The notes: generated by a model not told the origin, from the letters alone. Counted from the first letter of the stretch, positions 1 to 10,934 are shown. The stretch is DNA of 64,000 nucleotides from Bradyrhizobiaceae bacterium (GCA_020544565.1 CP078014.1:998574-1062573), one strand, 5' to 3'. Numbers and translations are program-made.

Positions 1-285
1 CAGCGCGACCGGCTGCCCGCCGTCCCGCGGCAGCGAGAACGCGGGCGCGAGGTCGCCGACCTTCAGCGTTGCTGTGGCGTGGGGGAGCTTCGCCGCCGGC
101 TTGGCGGGTCTGGCCGCCGGTCTGGCAGTCTTGTTTCCGGCCTTGTCCGGGGAGCGTTTCGGGGCCGGCGATTTCGCCGGGACGGCGCGCGCCTTTTGAG
201 GCTTTCCAGCCGCCTTGCGGGCGGTCGGCGACGCTGGTGCCCGGGAGCCGGCTTTTCCGGATTTCTTATGCGTCTTCTTGGACAT
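1..285 (-). CDS. bcp: Bcp-type peroxiredoxin, N-terminal part (cut by window edge)
   Basis: Only the first 95 residues are present; the gene runs off the left edge. From about residue 73 the sequence reads LKVGDLAPAFSLP, the usual beginning of a Bcp/AhpC-TSA thioredoxin-fold peroxidase, which reduces hydroperoxides with thioredoxin. The peroxidatic cysteine lies outside the window. Residues 1-70 form a Lys/Arg/Ala/Pro-rich tail with 14 Lys, 6 Arg and one acidic residue, resembling a histone H1 tail; such tails are not part of the catalytic fold. The ATG at 283-285 follows a good AAGGAAGG ribosome site. The family call rests on a short conserved stretch. Confidence 0.75.
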   Translation of the reverse strand, partial: MSKKTHKKSGKAGSRAPASPTARKAAGKPQKARAVPAKSPAPKRSPDKAGNKTARPAARPAKPAAKLPHATATLKVGDLAPAFSLPRDGGQPVAL

Positions 286-561
286 GCGCCTTCCTTTCGT
301 CGCTTTCGGCGGGGTATCTAGGGAATCGAAGGGGCGGCCCGCCGGTCCGGAAACCGGGGAGCTGGCTGGGCAAAGCCGGGGGCCCGGGACTATGGTGGCA
401 CCATACGTCAGCGACCGGCGTTCGGGCCACCGGTGGCATAACGGACGCGGTAAATTTTAAGACGGGACCATTCACCTGCCAGCAGCGCCGCGAGGGAGCG
501 ATTCTGAATTCGACGGGCAACGTCGGGTGGCAGCCAAACAGATCATCACCATCGAGAGGCA
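286..561. other. Divergent intergenic region, bcp / AsmA-like gene
   Basis: This stretch separates the leftward peroxiredoxin from the rightward AsmA-like gene and should hold both promoters. No clear -35/-10 pair can be picked out by eye. The one visible structure is a 15-bp palindrome at 391-405. Confidence 0.5.
391..405. promoter_or_regulatory. 15-bp palindrome in divergent promoter region
   Basis: TATGGTG-G-CACCATA has two perfect 7-bp arms around a single central base. It lies about 106 bp upstream of the peroxiredoxin start and about 157 bp upstream of the AsmA-like start. The size and symmetry suit a dimeric repressor operator, but I cannot assign a regulator. Confidence 0.35.
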
Positions 562-3500
562 ATGCCGAGTTCTCCGCCCCAGAAAGCCGTCGCGAAGGCC
601 GCCGACGAGCACCGGCAATGGGATGATTCCGGGTGGGATCATCGTGACGACCCGGTCGCCTGCGACCGGGCGCGGAAGCTTCTCAAGCAGCAGAGCCTCG
701 GCATCCATCGCTTCACTGAACCGTTCCGGGCGCTGCGCCGCCCGTCCGGTGGCGGCAGGCGGTTTGGACGCATCGCGATCGTCCTCGCCACGGTTGCGGT
801 GGTGCTGGCGGGCGCGTTCGGAGCCCTGTGGCTCAGGCTCGGCGCGGGGCCGGTCAATCTCGATATCGCCACGCCGTGGCTGGCTGCCGCGATCGAACAG
901 AATCTCGGAAACGATCATAGCGTCGAGGTCGGGGGCACCCAGATCGAGCGCGCGGGCCGGATTCGGATCGCGCTGCGGCTGCGCGATATCGTGGTGCGCG
1001 ATCGCGATCGCAATATTGTCGCCAGCGCGCCGAAGGCGGAGGTGCGGCTGTCCGGCGCGGCGCTTCTGATGGGGCGGCTGCGCGCGGAGACCCTGCGTCT
1101 GGTCGGCGCGGAGCTTTCGATCCGCATCACGCCCGATGGCCGGGTGATCGTTTCGACCGGCCAGAGCAATAGCCCGCTCGCCACGTCCAACGTACCGGCG
1201 GTCAAGCCGGCCGCGCAGGCGGCGGCGCCGCAGCCGTCCGCGCCATCGCCGGCTCCGACTGCGGCGGCTGCGCCGGCCAACGGCACGAGCGGACTTCTGG
1301 CCGCCATGGACTGGCTCGACAAGCTCAGCGCCAACGGTCTCGATGGCCAGAGCCTCAACGAAATCGGTTTGCGCAGCGGCGTGCTGACAGTGGAAGACCA
1401 GCGCAACGGCAGCGTCCTCAATTTCCACAACATCAGCCTCAGCCTGCGGCGTCCCAGCACCGGCGGCGCCGCCTTCAGCGTCGGCGAGGAAGGCCCGAAT
1501 GGCTGGGAATTGAAGGTCGCGGTCGGCGCCCCGTCGAACGGCGTGCGCTCCATCGACATCAACGCCGACAAGGTGCCGATCAACAACATGCTGCTCGCGG
1601 CGCGGCTGCGGGATTTCACCTATGCGGCGGACATGCCGCTCAGCGGCACGTTCAAGGGTGAAATCGGCCGCGACGGGCTGCCGACCTATTTCCGCGGCGA
1701 ACTGGTGGTCGGCAAGGGAACCATCGTCGATCTCAACGTCCCGGACTATCCGATGGCGATTGATCACGCCGATGCGCGGATCGAATGGGACGCCGCGCGC
1801 CGGGTGATGGTCGCGCCGTTCCATATCTATTCCGGCGCCAACCGCATCACGCTGCTCGCCCACCTCGAGCCGCCCAACGGCAGCATTCCGAACTGGCAGT
1901 TGGGCATCAGCGGCGGCACCATCCTGCTGGCGGGCGATCGCGGTGGGGATCCGGTCGTGTTCGATCGCATTGCCATCCGCATCCGGTTCGACACCGACAA
2001 TCGCCGGATGGTGCTGACCCAATGCGACATCAGCAACGGCGAGATCGGCATCGCTGGCTCCGGCAGCCTGGATTATTCCGGCGAGCCGCGGCTGACGCTC
2101 GGCATGGCGGCGACGCCGATGCCGGTGTCGGCGCTCAAGCGCATGTGGCCGGTGCTGGTCGCGCCCGAGGTCCGGGAGTGGCTGATCGAACGCGTCGAGC
2201 GCGGCGCCGTGCAGCGGCTCGATATCGCCGTGAACGCCCCGACGCACACGCTGGTGCGCGGCGGCCCGCCGATTCCGGACGAGGGACTGTCGATCAATTT
2301 CGCCGCCACCGGCCTGACCATCCGCCCGGTGGACGACATTCCCTCGGTGCGCGATGCCGACATGAAGGGGCGCGTCAGCGGACGCACTGTCAGCATCACG
2401 GTGGGGCAGGGCGTGGTGGATACGCCGGCCGGCCGGCGTCTGACGCTGTCCGACCTGCTGTTCGAGATTCCCGACCTCGCACCGAAGCCCGCCGCCACGC
2501 GCGTGCGCTTCCGCATCGACGGTCCCGTGCCCGCTGCCGTCGAAGTCCTGCAGATGGATCGCCTGCGCGACGCCACCGCCACCGTGATCGATCCGAATGC
2601 CAGCAAGGGCAACGTCTCGGCGATCGTGACCCTGAACATGCCGCTGAAGAACGCGCTGACCAAGGCGGATACCACCTATTCGATCAATCTTGATCTTGGC
2701 GGACTGGCCGTGGACAAGCTCGCGATGAACCAGAAGCTCGAGGCGAGCGCGCTGAAGGTCGTCGCCGACAATCAGGGCTACCGCGTCAAGGGCGACGTCA
2801 AGATCGGCGGCCAGCCGGCCTCGGTCGATTATCGCAAGGCCAACGAAGGCGATGCCGATCTGCGCCTCAGCGCGGTGCTCGACGATGCCGCCCGCGCGCG
2901 GATGGGCGTCGATCTCGGATCGGGGGTGACCGGCGCGATCCCCGTCAAGATGATCGGCAAGATCGCGGGACATGACGGCGAGAACCGTTTCGGCATCGAG
3001 GCCGACCTGACGTCGGTGCGCATCGACAATCTCCTGCCCGGCTGGACCAAGCTCGCCGGCAAGGCCACCAAGGTGACGTTCAACGCCGTGCAGAAGCCGC
3101 AGGGCGGCACGCGCTTCGAGGACATCGTGATCGAAGGCAACGGCACGCTGATCAAGGGCGTGCTGGAAATCGACGACAAGAACGAGCTTGTCAGCGCCTC
3201 GTTCCCGACCTTCTCGCCTTCCGAGGGCGACAAGGCGACGCTGAAGGCGGAGCGTGGGCCGGACGGCACGCTCAGGGTGACAATGCGCGGCGACGTGTTC
3301 GACGGGCGCGGTCTGATCAAGGGCGCGATGTCGGGCCGCGACGCCAGCGCCAAGGAAAAATCGAAGAGCGTGGATTTCGATCTCGACGTCAAGCTCGGCG
3401 CGCTCGCGGGCTTTTACGGCGAGGCCCTGCGCGGCGTCGAACTCAGGCTGTCGCGACGCGGCGGCGCGATCAAGGCGTTCTCGCTGAACGGCAAGCTCGG

Positions 3501-4164
3501 CCGCGATACGCCGCTCACCGGCGAACTGCGCGGCCGCGGCGGCGGCGGCCGCGAGGTGATGTATGTCGAGACCAACGATGCCGGCGCGTTCTTCCGCTTC
3601 ACCGATATCTACGCCAAGGTTCAAGGCGGCAAGATGTGGGTGGCGGTGGATGCGCCATCGTCGGATTCGTCGCCGCAGGAGGGATTGCTCAACGTCCGCG
3701 ACTTCACCGTGAAGGGAGAACCGGCGCTCGATCGTGTGGTGGCGAACGGCGGCGGCGCCAATCCCCGCGGCGTCAGCTTCTCCGGTCTGCGCGCCGAGTT
3801 CAGCCGTCAGGCGGGGCAACTGCGGATCAAGGACGGCATCGTGCGCGGTCCGACCATCGGCGCGACCATCGAAGGCGTGATCGATTATCCCGCCAATCAG
3901 GTGCGCATGAGCGGCACGTTCGTTCCGCTGTACGGCCTCAACAACATGTTCGGACAGATTCCGATCGTCGGCCTGTTCCTCGGTGGCGGCAGCAACGAAG
4001 GCCTGATCGGCATCACCTATGAAGTGGTCGGATCGCCCGGCGCGCCGGTGTTGCGGGTCAATCCGATTTCGGCGATGGCGCCCGGCGTGTTCCGCAAGAT
4101 TTTCGATTTCAACACCGGCAAGCAGAACATGCCCGCCGATTTCTCTCCGTCGACCCAGAACTGA
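562..4164 (+). CDS. AsmA/YhdP-family (DUF3971, AsmA_2) inner-membrane protein
   Basis: The 1200-residue protein has a charged N-terminus of about 70 residues, one membrane helix at about 71-90 and an Ala/Pro-rich linker at about 209-246. A long periplasmic region rich in beta-strand-like repeats follows, and the last 250 residues resemble the AsmA_2 C-terminal domain (including MSGTFVPLYGLNN and GLFLGGGSNEGLIG). Members of this family (YhdP, TamB, AsmA) are known as bridge-like proteins that carry phospholipid toward the outer membrane; that role is inferred here. The stop codon overlaps the next start (TGATG), so the thioesterase gene is probably cotranscribed. A GAGAGG lies just before the ATG. 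A long open frame on the other strand is a codon-bias shadow. Confidence 0.85.
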   Translation: MPSSPPQKAVAKAADEHRQWDDSGWDHRDDPVACDRARKLLKQQSLGIHRFTEPFRALRRPSGGGRRFGRIAIVLATVAVVLAGAFGALWLRLGAGPVNLDIATPWLAAAIEQNLGNDHSVEVGGTQIERAGRIRIALRLRDIVVRDRDRNIVASAPKAEVRLSGAALLMGRLRAETLRLVGAELSIRITPDGRVIVSTGQSNSPLATSNVPAVKPAAQAAAPQPSAPSPAPTAAAAPANGTSGLLAAMDWLDKLSANGLDGQSLNEIGLRSGVLTVEDQRNGSVLNFHNISLSLRRPSTGGAAFSVGEEGPNGWELKVAVGAPSNGVRSIDINADKVPINNMLLAARLRDFTYAADMPLSGTFKGEIGRDGLPTYFRGELVVGKGTIVDLNVPDYPMAIDHADARIEWDAARRVMVAPFHIYSGANRITLLAHLEPPNGSIPNWQLGISGGTILLAGDRGGDPVVFDRIAIRIRFDTDNRRMVLTQCDISNGEIGIAGSGSLDYSGEPRLTLGMAATPMPVSALKRMWPVLVAPEVREWLIERVERGAVQRLDIAVNAPTHTLVRGGPPIPDEGLSINFAATGLTIRPVDDIPSVRDADMKGRVSGRTVSITVGQGVVDTPAGRRLTLSDLLFEIPDLAPKPAATRVRFRIDGPVPAAVEVLQMDRLRDATATVIDPNASKGNVSAIVTLNMPLKNALTKADTTYSINLDLGGLAVDKLAMNQKLEASALKVVADNQGYRVKGDVKIGGQPASVDYRKANEGDADLRLSAVLDDAARARMGVDLGSGVTGAIPVKMIGKIAGHDGENRFGIEADLTSVRIDNLLPGWTKLAGKATKVTFNAVQKPQGGTRFEDIVIEGNGTLIKGVLEIDDKNELVSASFPTFSPSEGDKATLKAERGPDGTLRVTMRGDVFDGRGLIKGAMSGRDASAKEKSKSVDFDLDVKLGALAGFYGEALRGVELRLSRRGGAIKAFSLNGKLGRDTPLTGELRGRGGGGREVMYVETNDAGAFFRFTDIYAKVQGGKMWVAVDAPSSDSSPQEGLLNVRDFTVKGEPALDRVVANGGGANPRGVSFSGLRAEFSRQAGQLRIKDGIVRGPTIGATIEGVIDYPANQVRMSGTFVPLYGLNNMFGQIPIVGLFLGGGSNEGLIGITYEVVGSPGAPVLRVNPISAMAPGVFRKIFDFNTGKQNMPADFSPSTQN

Positions 4165-4622
4165 TGCGTGAATTTCAGGTTCAGGACCCGGATTACGAGG
4201 CGCGCATCCGGCGCGGCTTCGCCCAACAGCGGGCCATGGAAATGCTCGGGCTTTCGCTCACGCGGGTCGAGCCCGGCAAGCTTGAAATGCAGATGCCTTA
4301 CGATATCCGCTTTACGCAGCAGAACGGCTTTCTGCACGCGGGCACGGTGTCGACGGCGCTCGACAGCGCCTGCGGCTTCGCGTCCTGCACCCTGATGCCG
4401 GCGCAGGCGGATGTTCTGACGGTCGAGTTCAAGATCAACCTGCTGGCCCCGGCGCGGGGACAGACGTTCCGCTTCGTCGGCAATGTGGTCAAGCCGGGCC
4501 GTACGCTGGTGATCGCCGAAGGCCACGCCTTCGCCGCCGACGACGGCCGCGAGAAACTGATCGCCACCATGTCGGCGACGATGATGACCATGCTGCGTCC
4601 GCCGGATTCCGGCGCGGGCTGA
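4164..4622 (+). CDS. PaaI-family hotdog thioesterase
   Basis: This 152-residue protein matches the PaaI/YbgC-like hotdog thioesterase family in length and pattern. The core helix carries the motif QNGFLHAGTVSTALDSACG at about residues 51-69, with the conserved His-Ala-Gly and a following Asp typical of acyl-CoA hydrolysis in this group. A strand-rich C-terminal half follows (LTVEFKINLLAPARG). The substrate cannot be read from sequence; aryl- or medium-chain acyl-CoA is usual for the family. The ATG overlaps the stop codon of the AsmA-like gene, which suggests translational coupling. Downstream lie two inverted palindromic repeats and then convergent tyrS. Confidence 0.85.
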   Translation: MREFQVQDPDYEARIRRGFAQQRAMEMLGLSLTRVEPGKLEMQMPYDIRFTQQNGFLHAGTVSTALDSACGFASCTLMPAQADVLTVEFKINLLAPARGQTFRFVGNVVKPGRTLVIAEGHAFAADDGREKLIATMSATMMTMLRPPDSGAG

Positions 4623-4650
4623 ACGGCTCGCAGGATGTTGAAATTGTTCC

Positions 4651-4701
4651 GTGCCCCGGACGCGGTGCGGCATGAAATGCCGCTCCGCAGAGCCGGGGCC
4701 G
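4651..4701 (+). repeat. Palindromic intergenic repeat, family 1, copy 1
   Basis: The element starts CCCCGGACGCGG and ends CTCCGCAGAGCCGGGGCC, with an internal hairpin GCGGCAT-GAA-ATGCCGC. A second copy in the opposite orientation follows at 4724-4775. The pair fills the gap between two convergent genes, so either may also work as a transcription terminator. Confidence 0.6.
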
Positions 4702-4723
4702 TTTCAACCGCAATGTCTGAGAC

Positions 4724-4775
4724 GGTCCCGGTTCAGCGACGCAGCGTTACACGCTGCATCGCGCCCGGGACACGG
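4724..4775 (-). repeat. Palindromic intergenic repeat, family 1, copy 2 (inverted)
   Basis: Read on the minus strand this is a diverged copy of the element at 4651-4701: GTGTCCCGGGCGCG at one end, an internal hairpin GCAGCGT-GTA-ACGCTGC, and GAACCGGGACC at the other end. The internal stem differs in sequence from copy 1 but remains paired, which suggests selection on structure rather than on sequence. Confidence 0.6.
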
Positions 4776-4820
4776 CAGAGGGAAAACCGGATGCCGAACC
4801 CGGCGCTTCTCAGCGGTCTG

Positions 4821-6074
4821 CTAGACCGGCTTCAGCAGCACGTGGCGCTTGCGGCCCATCGACAGCTTGATGACGCCTTCGGGTGTGAGGTCGTTCGGCG
4901 TCAATGACAGCTTGTCGTCGGCGACGGGGGTGTCGTTGACGCGCAGGCCGCCGCCCTTGATCTGCCGCCGCGCTTCGCCGTTCGATGCGACAAGACCGGC
5001 CTTGACGAACAGCGCGAGAACCGGCGCGCCGGCGTCGAGCTCCGCGCGTGCGATGTCCAGCGTCGGCAGATCGCTGGCGATGGCGCCTTCCTCGAAGGTC
5101 TTGCGCGCGGTTTCCGAGGCCGCCTCGGCGGCGGCGCGGCCGCGGATCAGCGCGGTCGCTTCCGTCGCCAGAATCTTTTTCGCCTCGTTGATCTCCTGGC
5201 CTTTCAGCGCGGCGAGCCTGGCGATTTCGTCGAGGGGCAGCAGGGTGAACAGCTTCAGGAACCGCTCGACGTCGGCGTCCTCGGTGTTGCGCCAGAATTG
5301 CCAGTAGTCGTAGTCGCTGAGAAGGTCGGCATTGAGCCACACCGCGCCGGCCGCGGTCTTGCCCATCTTCGCCCCCGAGGACGTGGTCAGCAGCGGGCAG
5401 GTCAGGGCGTAGAGCTGATGCGTGCCCATGCGCCGGCCGAGATCGATGCCGTTGACGATGTTGCCCCACTGGTCGGAGCCGCCCATCTGCAGGTTGCAGC
5501 CGTAGCGCCGCGACAGCTCCACGAAGTCGTAGGACTGCAGGATCATGTAGTTGAATTCGATGAACGACAGTTCCTGCTCGCGCTCCAGCCGCAGCTTCAC
5601 CGAGTCCATGCTCAGCATGCGGTTGATCGAGAAGTGCCGCCCGACCTCGCGCAGCATCTCGATGTAGTTGAGCGTGGTCAGCCACTCGGCGTTGTCCGCC
5701 ATCACGGCGTCGGTCTTGCCGGAGCCGAACCGCACCAGCTTGTCGAAGGTGCCCTTGATGCTTTCCTTGTTGGCGTCGATCTGCTCGTAGGTGAGCAGCT
5801 TGCGCGTCTCGTCGCGGCCGGAAGGATCGCCGACCCGGGTGGTGCCGCCGCCCATCAGCACGATCGGCTTGTTGCCGGTCTGCTGCAGCCAGTGCAGCAT
5901 CATGATCGAGAGCAGGTGTCCGACATGCAGCGATGAGGCGGTGCAGTCGTAGCCGACATAGGCGGTCACGCCGCCCTTTTCGGCGAGCGCGTCCAGTCCA
6001 GCCGCGTCCGACACCTGATGGATGAATCCCCGGCTGGTCAGGATGTTGAGAAAGTCGGACTTAAGGGCGCTCAT
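4821..6074 (-). CDS. tyrS: Tyrosyl-tRNA synthetase
   Basis: This 417-residue class I aminoacyl-tRNA synthetase charges tRNA-Tyr with tyrosine in the cytoplasm. The ATP-binding HIGH-type motif is HVGH at residues 50-53. The KMSKS-type loop is KMGKT at 236-240. The C-terminal part (from about 355) is an S4 RNA-binding domain ([14 protein letters not shown]). Length is normal for bacterial TyrRS. The chosen ATG (MSALKSDF) fits the family; a longer open frame upstream is antisense to anmK and has no support. It is divergent from anmK and convergent with the thioesterase gene. Confidence 0.96.
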   Translation of the reverse strand: MSALKSDFLNILTSRGFIHQVSDAAGLDALAEKGGVTAYVGYDCTASSLHVGHLLSIMMLHWLQQTGNKPIVLMGGGTTRVGDPSGRDETRKLLTYEQIDANKESIKGTFDKLVRFGSGKTDAVMADNAEWLTTLNYIEMLREVGRHFSINRMLSMDSVKLRLEREQELSFIEFNYMILQSYDFVELSRRYGCNLQMGGSDQWGNIVNGIDLGRRMGTHQLYALTCPLLTTSSGAKMGKTAAGAVWLNADLLSDYDYWQFWRNTEDADVERFLKLFTLLPLDEIARLAALKGQEINEAKKILATEATALIRGRAAAEAASETARKTFEEGAIASDLPTLDIARAELDAGAPVLALFVKAGLVASNGEARRQIKGGGLRVNDTPVADDKLSLTPNDLTPEGVIKLSMGRKRHVLLKPV

Positions 6075-6185
6075 GACGGCACTCGCGGGGTGATTTAACG
6101 ATTTAGCGTTTTGTTTGCGCCTGTGGTGTATCAGGTCCGGCGTTGGATTCAACCGAGGCGGATCGGCCCGCGCGGCCCCGGGGAG

Positions 6186-7289
6186 ATGCCCTTGCTGACA
6201 GCAATTGGCCTGATGAGCGGAACGTCCCTCGACGGCGTCGATGTCGCGCTGATCGAGACGGATGGCGAGCGGATCGGGGCGTTCGGCTCGGCCGGATACC
6301 GCGCCTATTCCGGCGAGGAGCGCGATCTGCTGCGGCAGGCGCTGGCCGATGCCGCCGCGATGACGACGCGCGACGCGCGGCCGGGCGTGCTCGCCCGCGC
6401 CGAAGCGATGGTCACGCGCGCCCATGCCGAGGCGGTGCGGGATTTTCTGCGCGACCACGCGCGGACGGCAGGCGATATCGACGTGGTCGGCTTTCATGGC
6501 CAGACGGTGCTGCACCGGCCGGAGCAGAGGCTCACGGTGCAGATCGGCGACGGCGCGGCGCTGGCGCGGGAACTGGGCATTGCCGTGGTGTACGATCTGC
6601 GCGCGGCGGATGTCGCCGCCGGGGGGCAGGGTGCGCCGCTGGTGCCGGTCTATCACCGCGCGCTGGTGGCCGCGCTTGGGCGGGCGGAGCCGACCGTGGT
6701 GGTCAATATCGGCGGCGTCGCCAACATCACCTATATCGACGGCGATACCCTGATCGCCTGCGACACCGGCCCCGGCAATGCGCTGCTCGACGATTTCATG
6801 CTGCGGATGACCGGCGAGGCGGTGGATCGCGATGGCCGCGCCGCGGCGAAAGGCGCGGTGGATGAGCGCTGGATCGCGCGGGCCATGGATCGCCCGTTCT
6901 TCGCCCGGCTGCCGCCGAAGTCGCTCGACCGCAACGACTTCGCCGCGCTTGCCATTGAAGGCATGAGCATCGACGACGGTGCGGCGACGTTGACGGCCTT
7001 CACCGCGGCCTCGATCGCGCGGATCGCGTCGATGCTGCCGAAGCCGCCGGCACGCTGGATCGTGGTCGGCGGCGGTGCCTGCAACCCGACGCTGATGCGG
7101 ATGCTCGCGGAGCGGCTGGCGCCGGCGACCGTGGCGCGCGGCAGCGACCTCGGATGGTCGGGAGATGCGGTCGAAGCCCAGGCGTTCGCCTATCTGGCGG
7201 CGCGGAGCATGGCGGGCCTGCCGCTGACCTTCCCCGGCACCACCGGCGTGCCAAGGCCGATGACCGGCGGCGCGCTCGTGCGGCCCTGA
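6186..7289 (+). CDS. anmK: Anhydro-N-acetylmuramic acid kinase
   Basis: The product is a 367-residue cytoplasmic kinase that phosphorylates and opens 1,6-anhydro-MurNAc to MurNAc-6-P in cell-wall recycling. The opening [13 protein letters not shown] is the AnmK signature and binds [29 protein letters not shown] and VVGGGACN follow as in the sugar-kinase/Hsp70 actin fold. Length matches the family (about 365-370). The ATG at 6186 was chosen because it puts the signature at residue 7; an upstream TTG adds 25 residues with no family support. tyrS is divergent, with 111 bp between starts. Confidence 0.95.
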   Translation: MPLLTAIGLMSGTSLDGVDVALIETDGERIGAFGSAGYRAYSGEERDLLRQALADAAAMTTRDARPGVLARAEAMVTRAHAEAVRDFLRDHARTAGDIDVVGFHGQTVLHRPEQRLTVQIGDGAALARELGIAVVYDLRAADVAAGGQGAPLVPVYHRALVAALGRAEPTVVVNIGGVANITYIDGDTLIACDTGPGNALLDDFMLRMTGEAVDRDGRAAAKGAVDERWIARAMDRPFFARLPPKSLDRNDFAALAIEGMSIDDGAATLTAFTAASIARIASMLPKPPARWIVVGGGACNPTLMRMLAERLAPATVARGSDLGWSGDAVEAQAFAYLAARSMAGLPLTFPGTTGVPRPMTGGALVRP

Positions 7290-7301
7290 GCGGCCGGAAC
7301 C

Positions 7302-7949
7302 TCAGCGGACGTTGGCGAGTCGCATGTCGAGATACGACGTGACCGTTTCCATCAGCGGTTCAAGCTTGCTGTCGAAGAAATGGTTCGCGCCCGGGATGAC
7401 CTGCTGGTCGATGACGATGCCCTTCTGCGTCTTGAGCTTCTCGACCAGCGTGTTGATGTCCTTGGCCGGGGCGACCAGATCCTTGTCGCCATGAACGATC
7501 AGGCCGGACGACGGGCAGGGTGCGAGGAACGAGAAGTCGTACAGGTTCGCCGGCGGCGCGATGGAGATGAAGCCTTCCACTTCCGGGCGGCGCATCAGCA
7601 GTTGCATGCCGATCCAGGCTCCGAACGAGAAACCGGCGACCCAGCACGCGCGCGCCTCCGGATTGATGGTCTGGGCCCAGTCCAGCGCCGAGGCGGCGTC
7701 CGACAATTCGCCGGTGCCGTGATCGAACGAGCCCTGGCTGCGGCCGACGCCGCGGAAGTTGAAGCGCAGCACCGAGAACCCGCGCGCCACGAAGGCGTAA
7801 TAGACCTGATAGACGATCTGGTGGTTCATGGTGCCGTGAAACTGCGGGTGCGGGTGCAGCACCATCGCGATCGGCGCGTTTTTCTGCTTCGCCGGATGGT
7901 AGCGGCCTTCGAGGCGGCCCGCGGGACCGGTGAAAATAACTTCGGGCAT
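7302..7949 (-). CDS. Alpha/beta hydrolase
   Basis: This 215-residue single-domain alpha/beta hydrolase has its nucleophile elbow at GFSFG (Ser108). VLHPHPQFHGTM at about 30-41 forms the oxyanion-hole region (HPHP), the acidic residue is probably in HGDKDLV, and the catalytic His is in GANHFF near residue 190. This compact form, with a weak lid and an HPHP motif, is widespread in proteobacteria with no fixed substrate. A TTG precedes the ATG directly; the ATG was chosen because AAGGA sits about 6 nt upstream of that pair. It is convergent with anmK with a gap of only 12 bp. Confidence 0.85.
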   Translation of the reverse strand: MPEVIFTGPAGRLEGRYHPAKQKNAPIAMVLHPHPQFHGTMNHQIVYQVYYAFVARGFSVLRFNFRGVGRSQGSFDHGTGELSDAASALDWAQTINPEARACWVAGFSFGAWIGMQLLMRRPEVEGFISIAPPANLYDFSFLAPCPSSGLIVHGDKDLVAPAKDINTLVEKLKTQKGIVIDQQVIPGANHFFDSKLEPLMETVTSYLDMRLANVR

Positions 7950-8190
7950 CAAGCGTCCTTAAGATGTAGTCGATCGACAGCGCGGTCAGCGGATGCGGCA
8001 AGCAGGTATCGATCGGGCGTCGGCGGTGGCCGCTTGAGCGGCGCGATGCGACCGGAACGCGGGTTTCTACCATGGGGCAAGGGGCAAAAAGCAAGCATAT
8101 TGAGCAGGCTGGATGGCGTTTGGCCGCCAAAGCCGCCTCCGCCTGTGCCATAATGCAGCAGTTTCCTCGAACCGAACGGGTTGGCCGGAC

Positions 8191-9357
8191 GTGACGCGCG
8201 CGCGTGTTTACCTCGACTGGAATGCGACGACGCCGTTGCGGCCGGAGGCGCGAGCCGCGATGACGGCCGCGTTCGACGTCAGCGGCAATCCCTCGTCGGT
8301 TCATAACGAGGGCCGTGCGGCGCGCCGGTTGATCGAGGACGCCCGGGCCGTGGTGGCCGTAGCCGTGGGGGCCGAGGCCCGCGATGTTGTTTTCACCTCG
8401 GGGGGGACCGAAGCCAACGCGCTGGCGCTGACGCCGGGGCTGCGGCGCGGATCCGGGCCGCCGGTGCGGCGCCTCATCGTGTCCGCCATCGAGCATGCCT
8501 CGGTGCTGGCGGGTGGCCGATTCGCACCGGAGCAGGTCGCGGTCGCACCGGTGCGGCCATCCGGGCTGATCGACCTCGATGCCCTGGCGGCGCTGTTGCG
8601 GGATGGCGAGCCGGCGCTGGTGTCGGTGATGCTGGCCAATAACGAGACCGGCGCGATCCAGCCGATCGCCGAGGTAGCGGCGCTGGTCCATGGCGCGGGC
8701 GGGCTGCTGCACGTCGACGCGGTGCAGGCGTTATCTAAAATCAATATAGATATCAACGAATTACAGATAGATATCCTGTCCGTCTCCGGACACAAGGTGG
8801 GTGGCCCGAAGGGCGTTGGCGCGGTCGTGATGGCCGGCGGCGTGACCGGTCTAGAACCCCGGAGCAGGGGCGGCGGTCAGGAGCAGGGACGTCGGGCCGG
8901 CACCGAGAATGTGATCGGCATTGCGGGCTTTGGCGCGGCGCTGAGGGCCGCCATGGCCTCGGCCGAGACTGACGCCGCGTGGATGCGGACGCTGCGGGAG
9001 CGGCTGGAACGGGGCCTGCGGCAATATCCGGGGGTCACGATCTTCGCCAGCGACGCGCCGCGACTGCCCAATACCACGCTGTTTTCAGCCCCGGGCCTGA
9101 GCGCGGAAACCGCCGTGATCGGCTTCGATCTCGGAGGCATCGCGGTGTCGTCGGGGTCGGCCTGTTCCTCGGGCAAGGTGCAGCCGTCTCATGTGTTGCA
9201 GGCCATGGCGGCCGATCCGGCGCTGGTAAAAGGAGCTATTCGCCTCAGTCTGGGCTGGGACAGCACAGAAGCGGACATCGATCGCTGTCTTGAGGCTTGG
9301 AGAAAGCTCGCAGGTGTATTAGGTAAGGTATCAGCACTCGGGCTTGAAGAGTTCTAA
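8191..9357 (+). CDS. Cysteine desulfurase (NifS/IscS type) at head of suf operon
   Basis: This PLP enzyme removes sulfur from cysteine to give alanine and a persulfide for Fe-S assembly. The PLP lysine is K202 in [10 protein letters not shown], and the active-site cysteine is C325 in SGSACSSGK on a group I-type loop. A GTG at 8191 gives 388 residues beginning [19 protein letters not shown]; an ATG at 8113 would add 26 atypical residues. It is the first gene of the suf cluster and distinct from the group II SufS five genes later; alphaproteobacteria often carry this pair (sometimes called sufS2 and sufS1). A patch of rare AT-rich codons occurs at 8729-8778. Confidence 0.92.
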   Translation: MTRARVYLDWNATTPLRPEARAAMTAAFDVSGNPSSVHNEGRAARRLIEDARAVVAVAVGAEARDVVFTSGGTEANALALTPGLRRGSGPPVRRLIVSAIEHASVLAGGRFAPEQVAVAPVRPSGLIDLDALAALLRDGEPALVSVMLANNETGAIQPIAEVAALVHGAGGLLHVDAVQALSKINIDINELQIDILSVSGHKVGGPKGVGAVVMAGGVTGLEPRSRGGGQEQGRRAGTENVIGIAGFGAALRAAMASAETDAAWMRTLRERLERGLRQYPGVTIFASDAPRLPNTTLFSAPGLSAETAVIGFDLGGIAVSSGSACSSGKVQPSHVLQAMAADPALVKGAIRLSLGWDSTEADIDRCLEAWRKLAGVLGKVSALGLEEF

Positions 9358-9437
9358 CGTTCGCGCATTGCGCGCAGCTTCGCCCGGTACAACTTGCATG
9401 TCCACCGCGGTCCTTGAAACCGCGAGCGGAGGTTAAA

Positions 9438-10930
<1,493 letters not shown>

Positions 10931-10934
<4 letters not shown>

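Noticed and set aside
472-3819. Very long open frame (about 1115 codons) antisense to the AsmA-like gene
   Set aside because: It mirrors the high third-position G+C of the true gene, has His/Arg/Asp-rich low-complexity translation and matches no family. Similar shadows exist over parE (19359-21260) and phaC (25007-27049).
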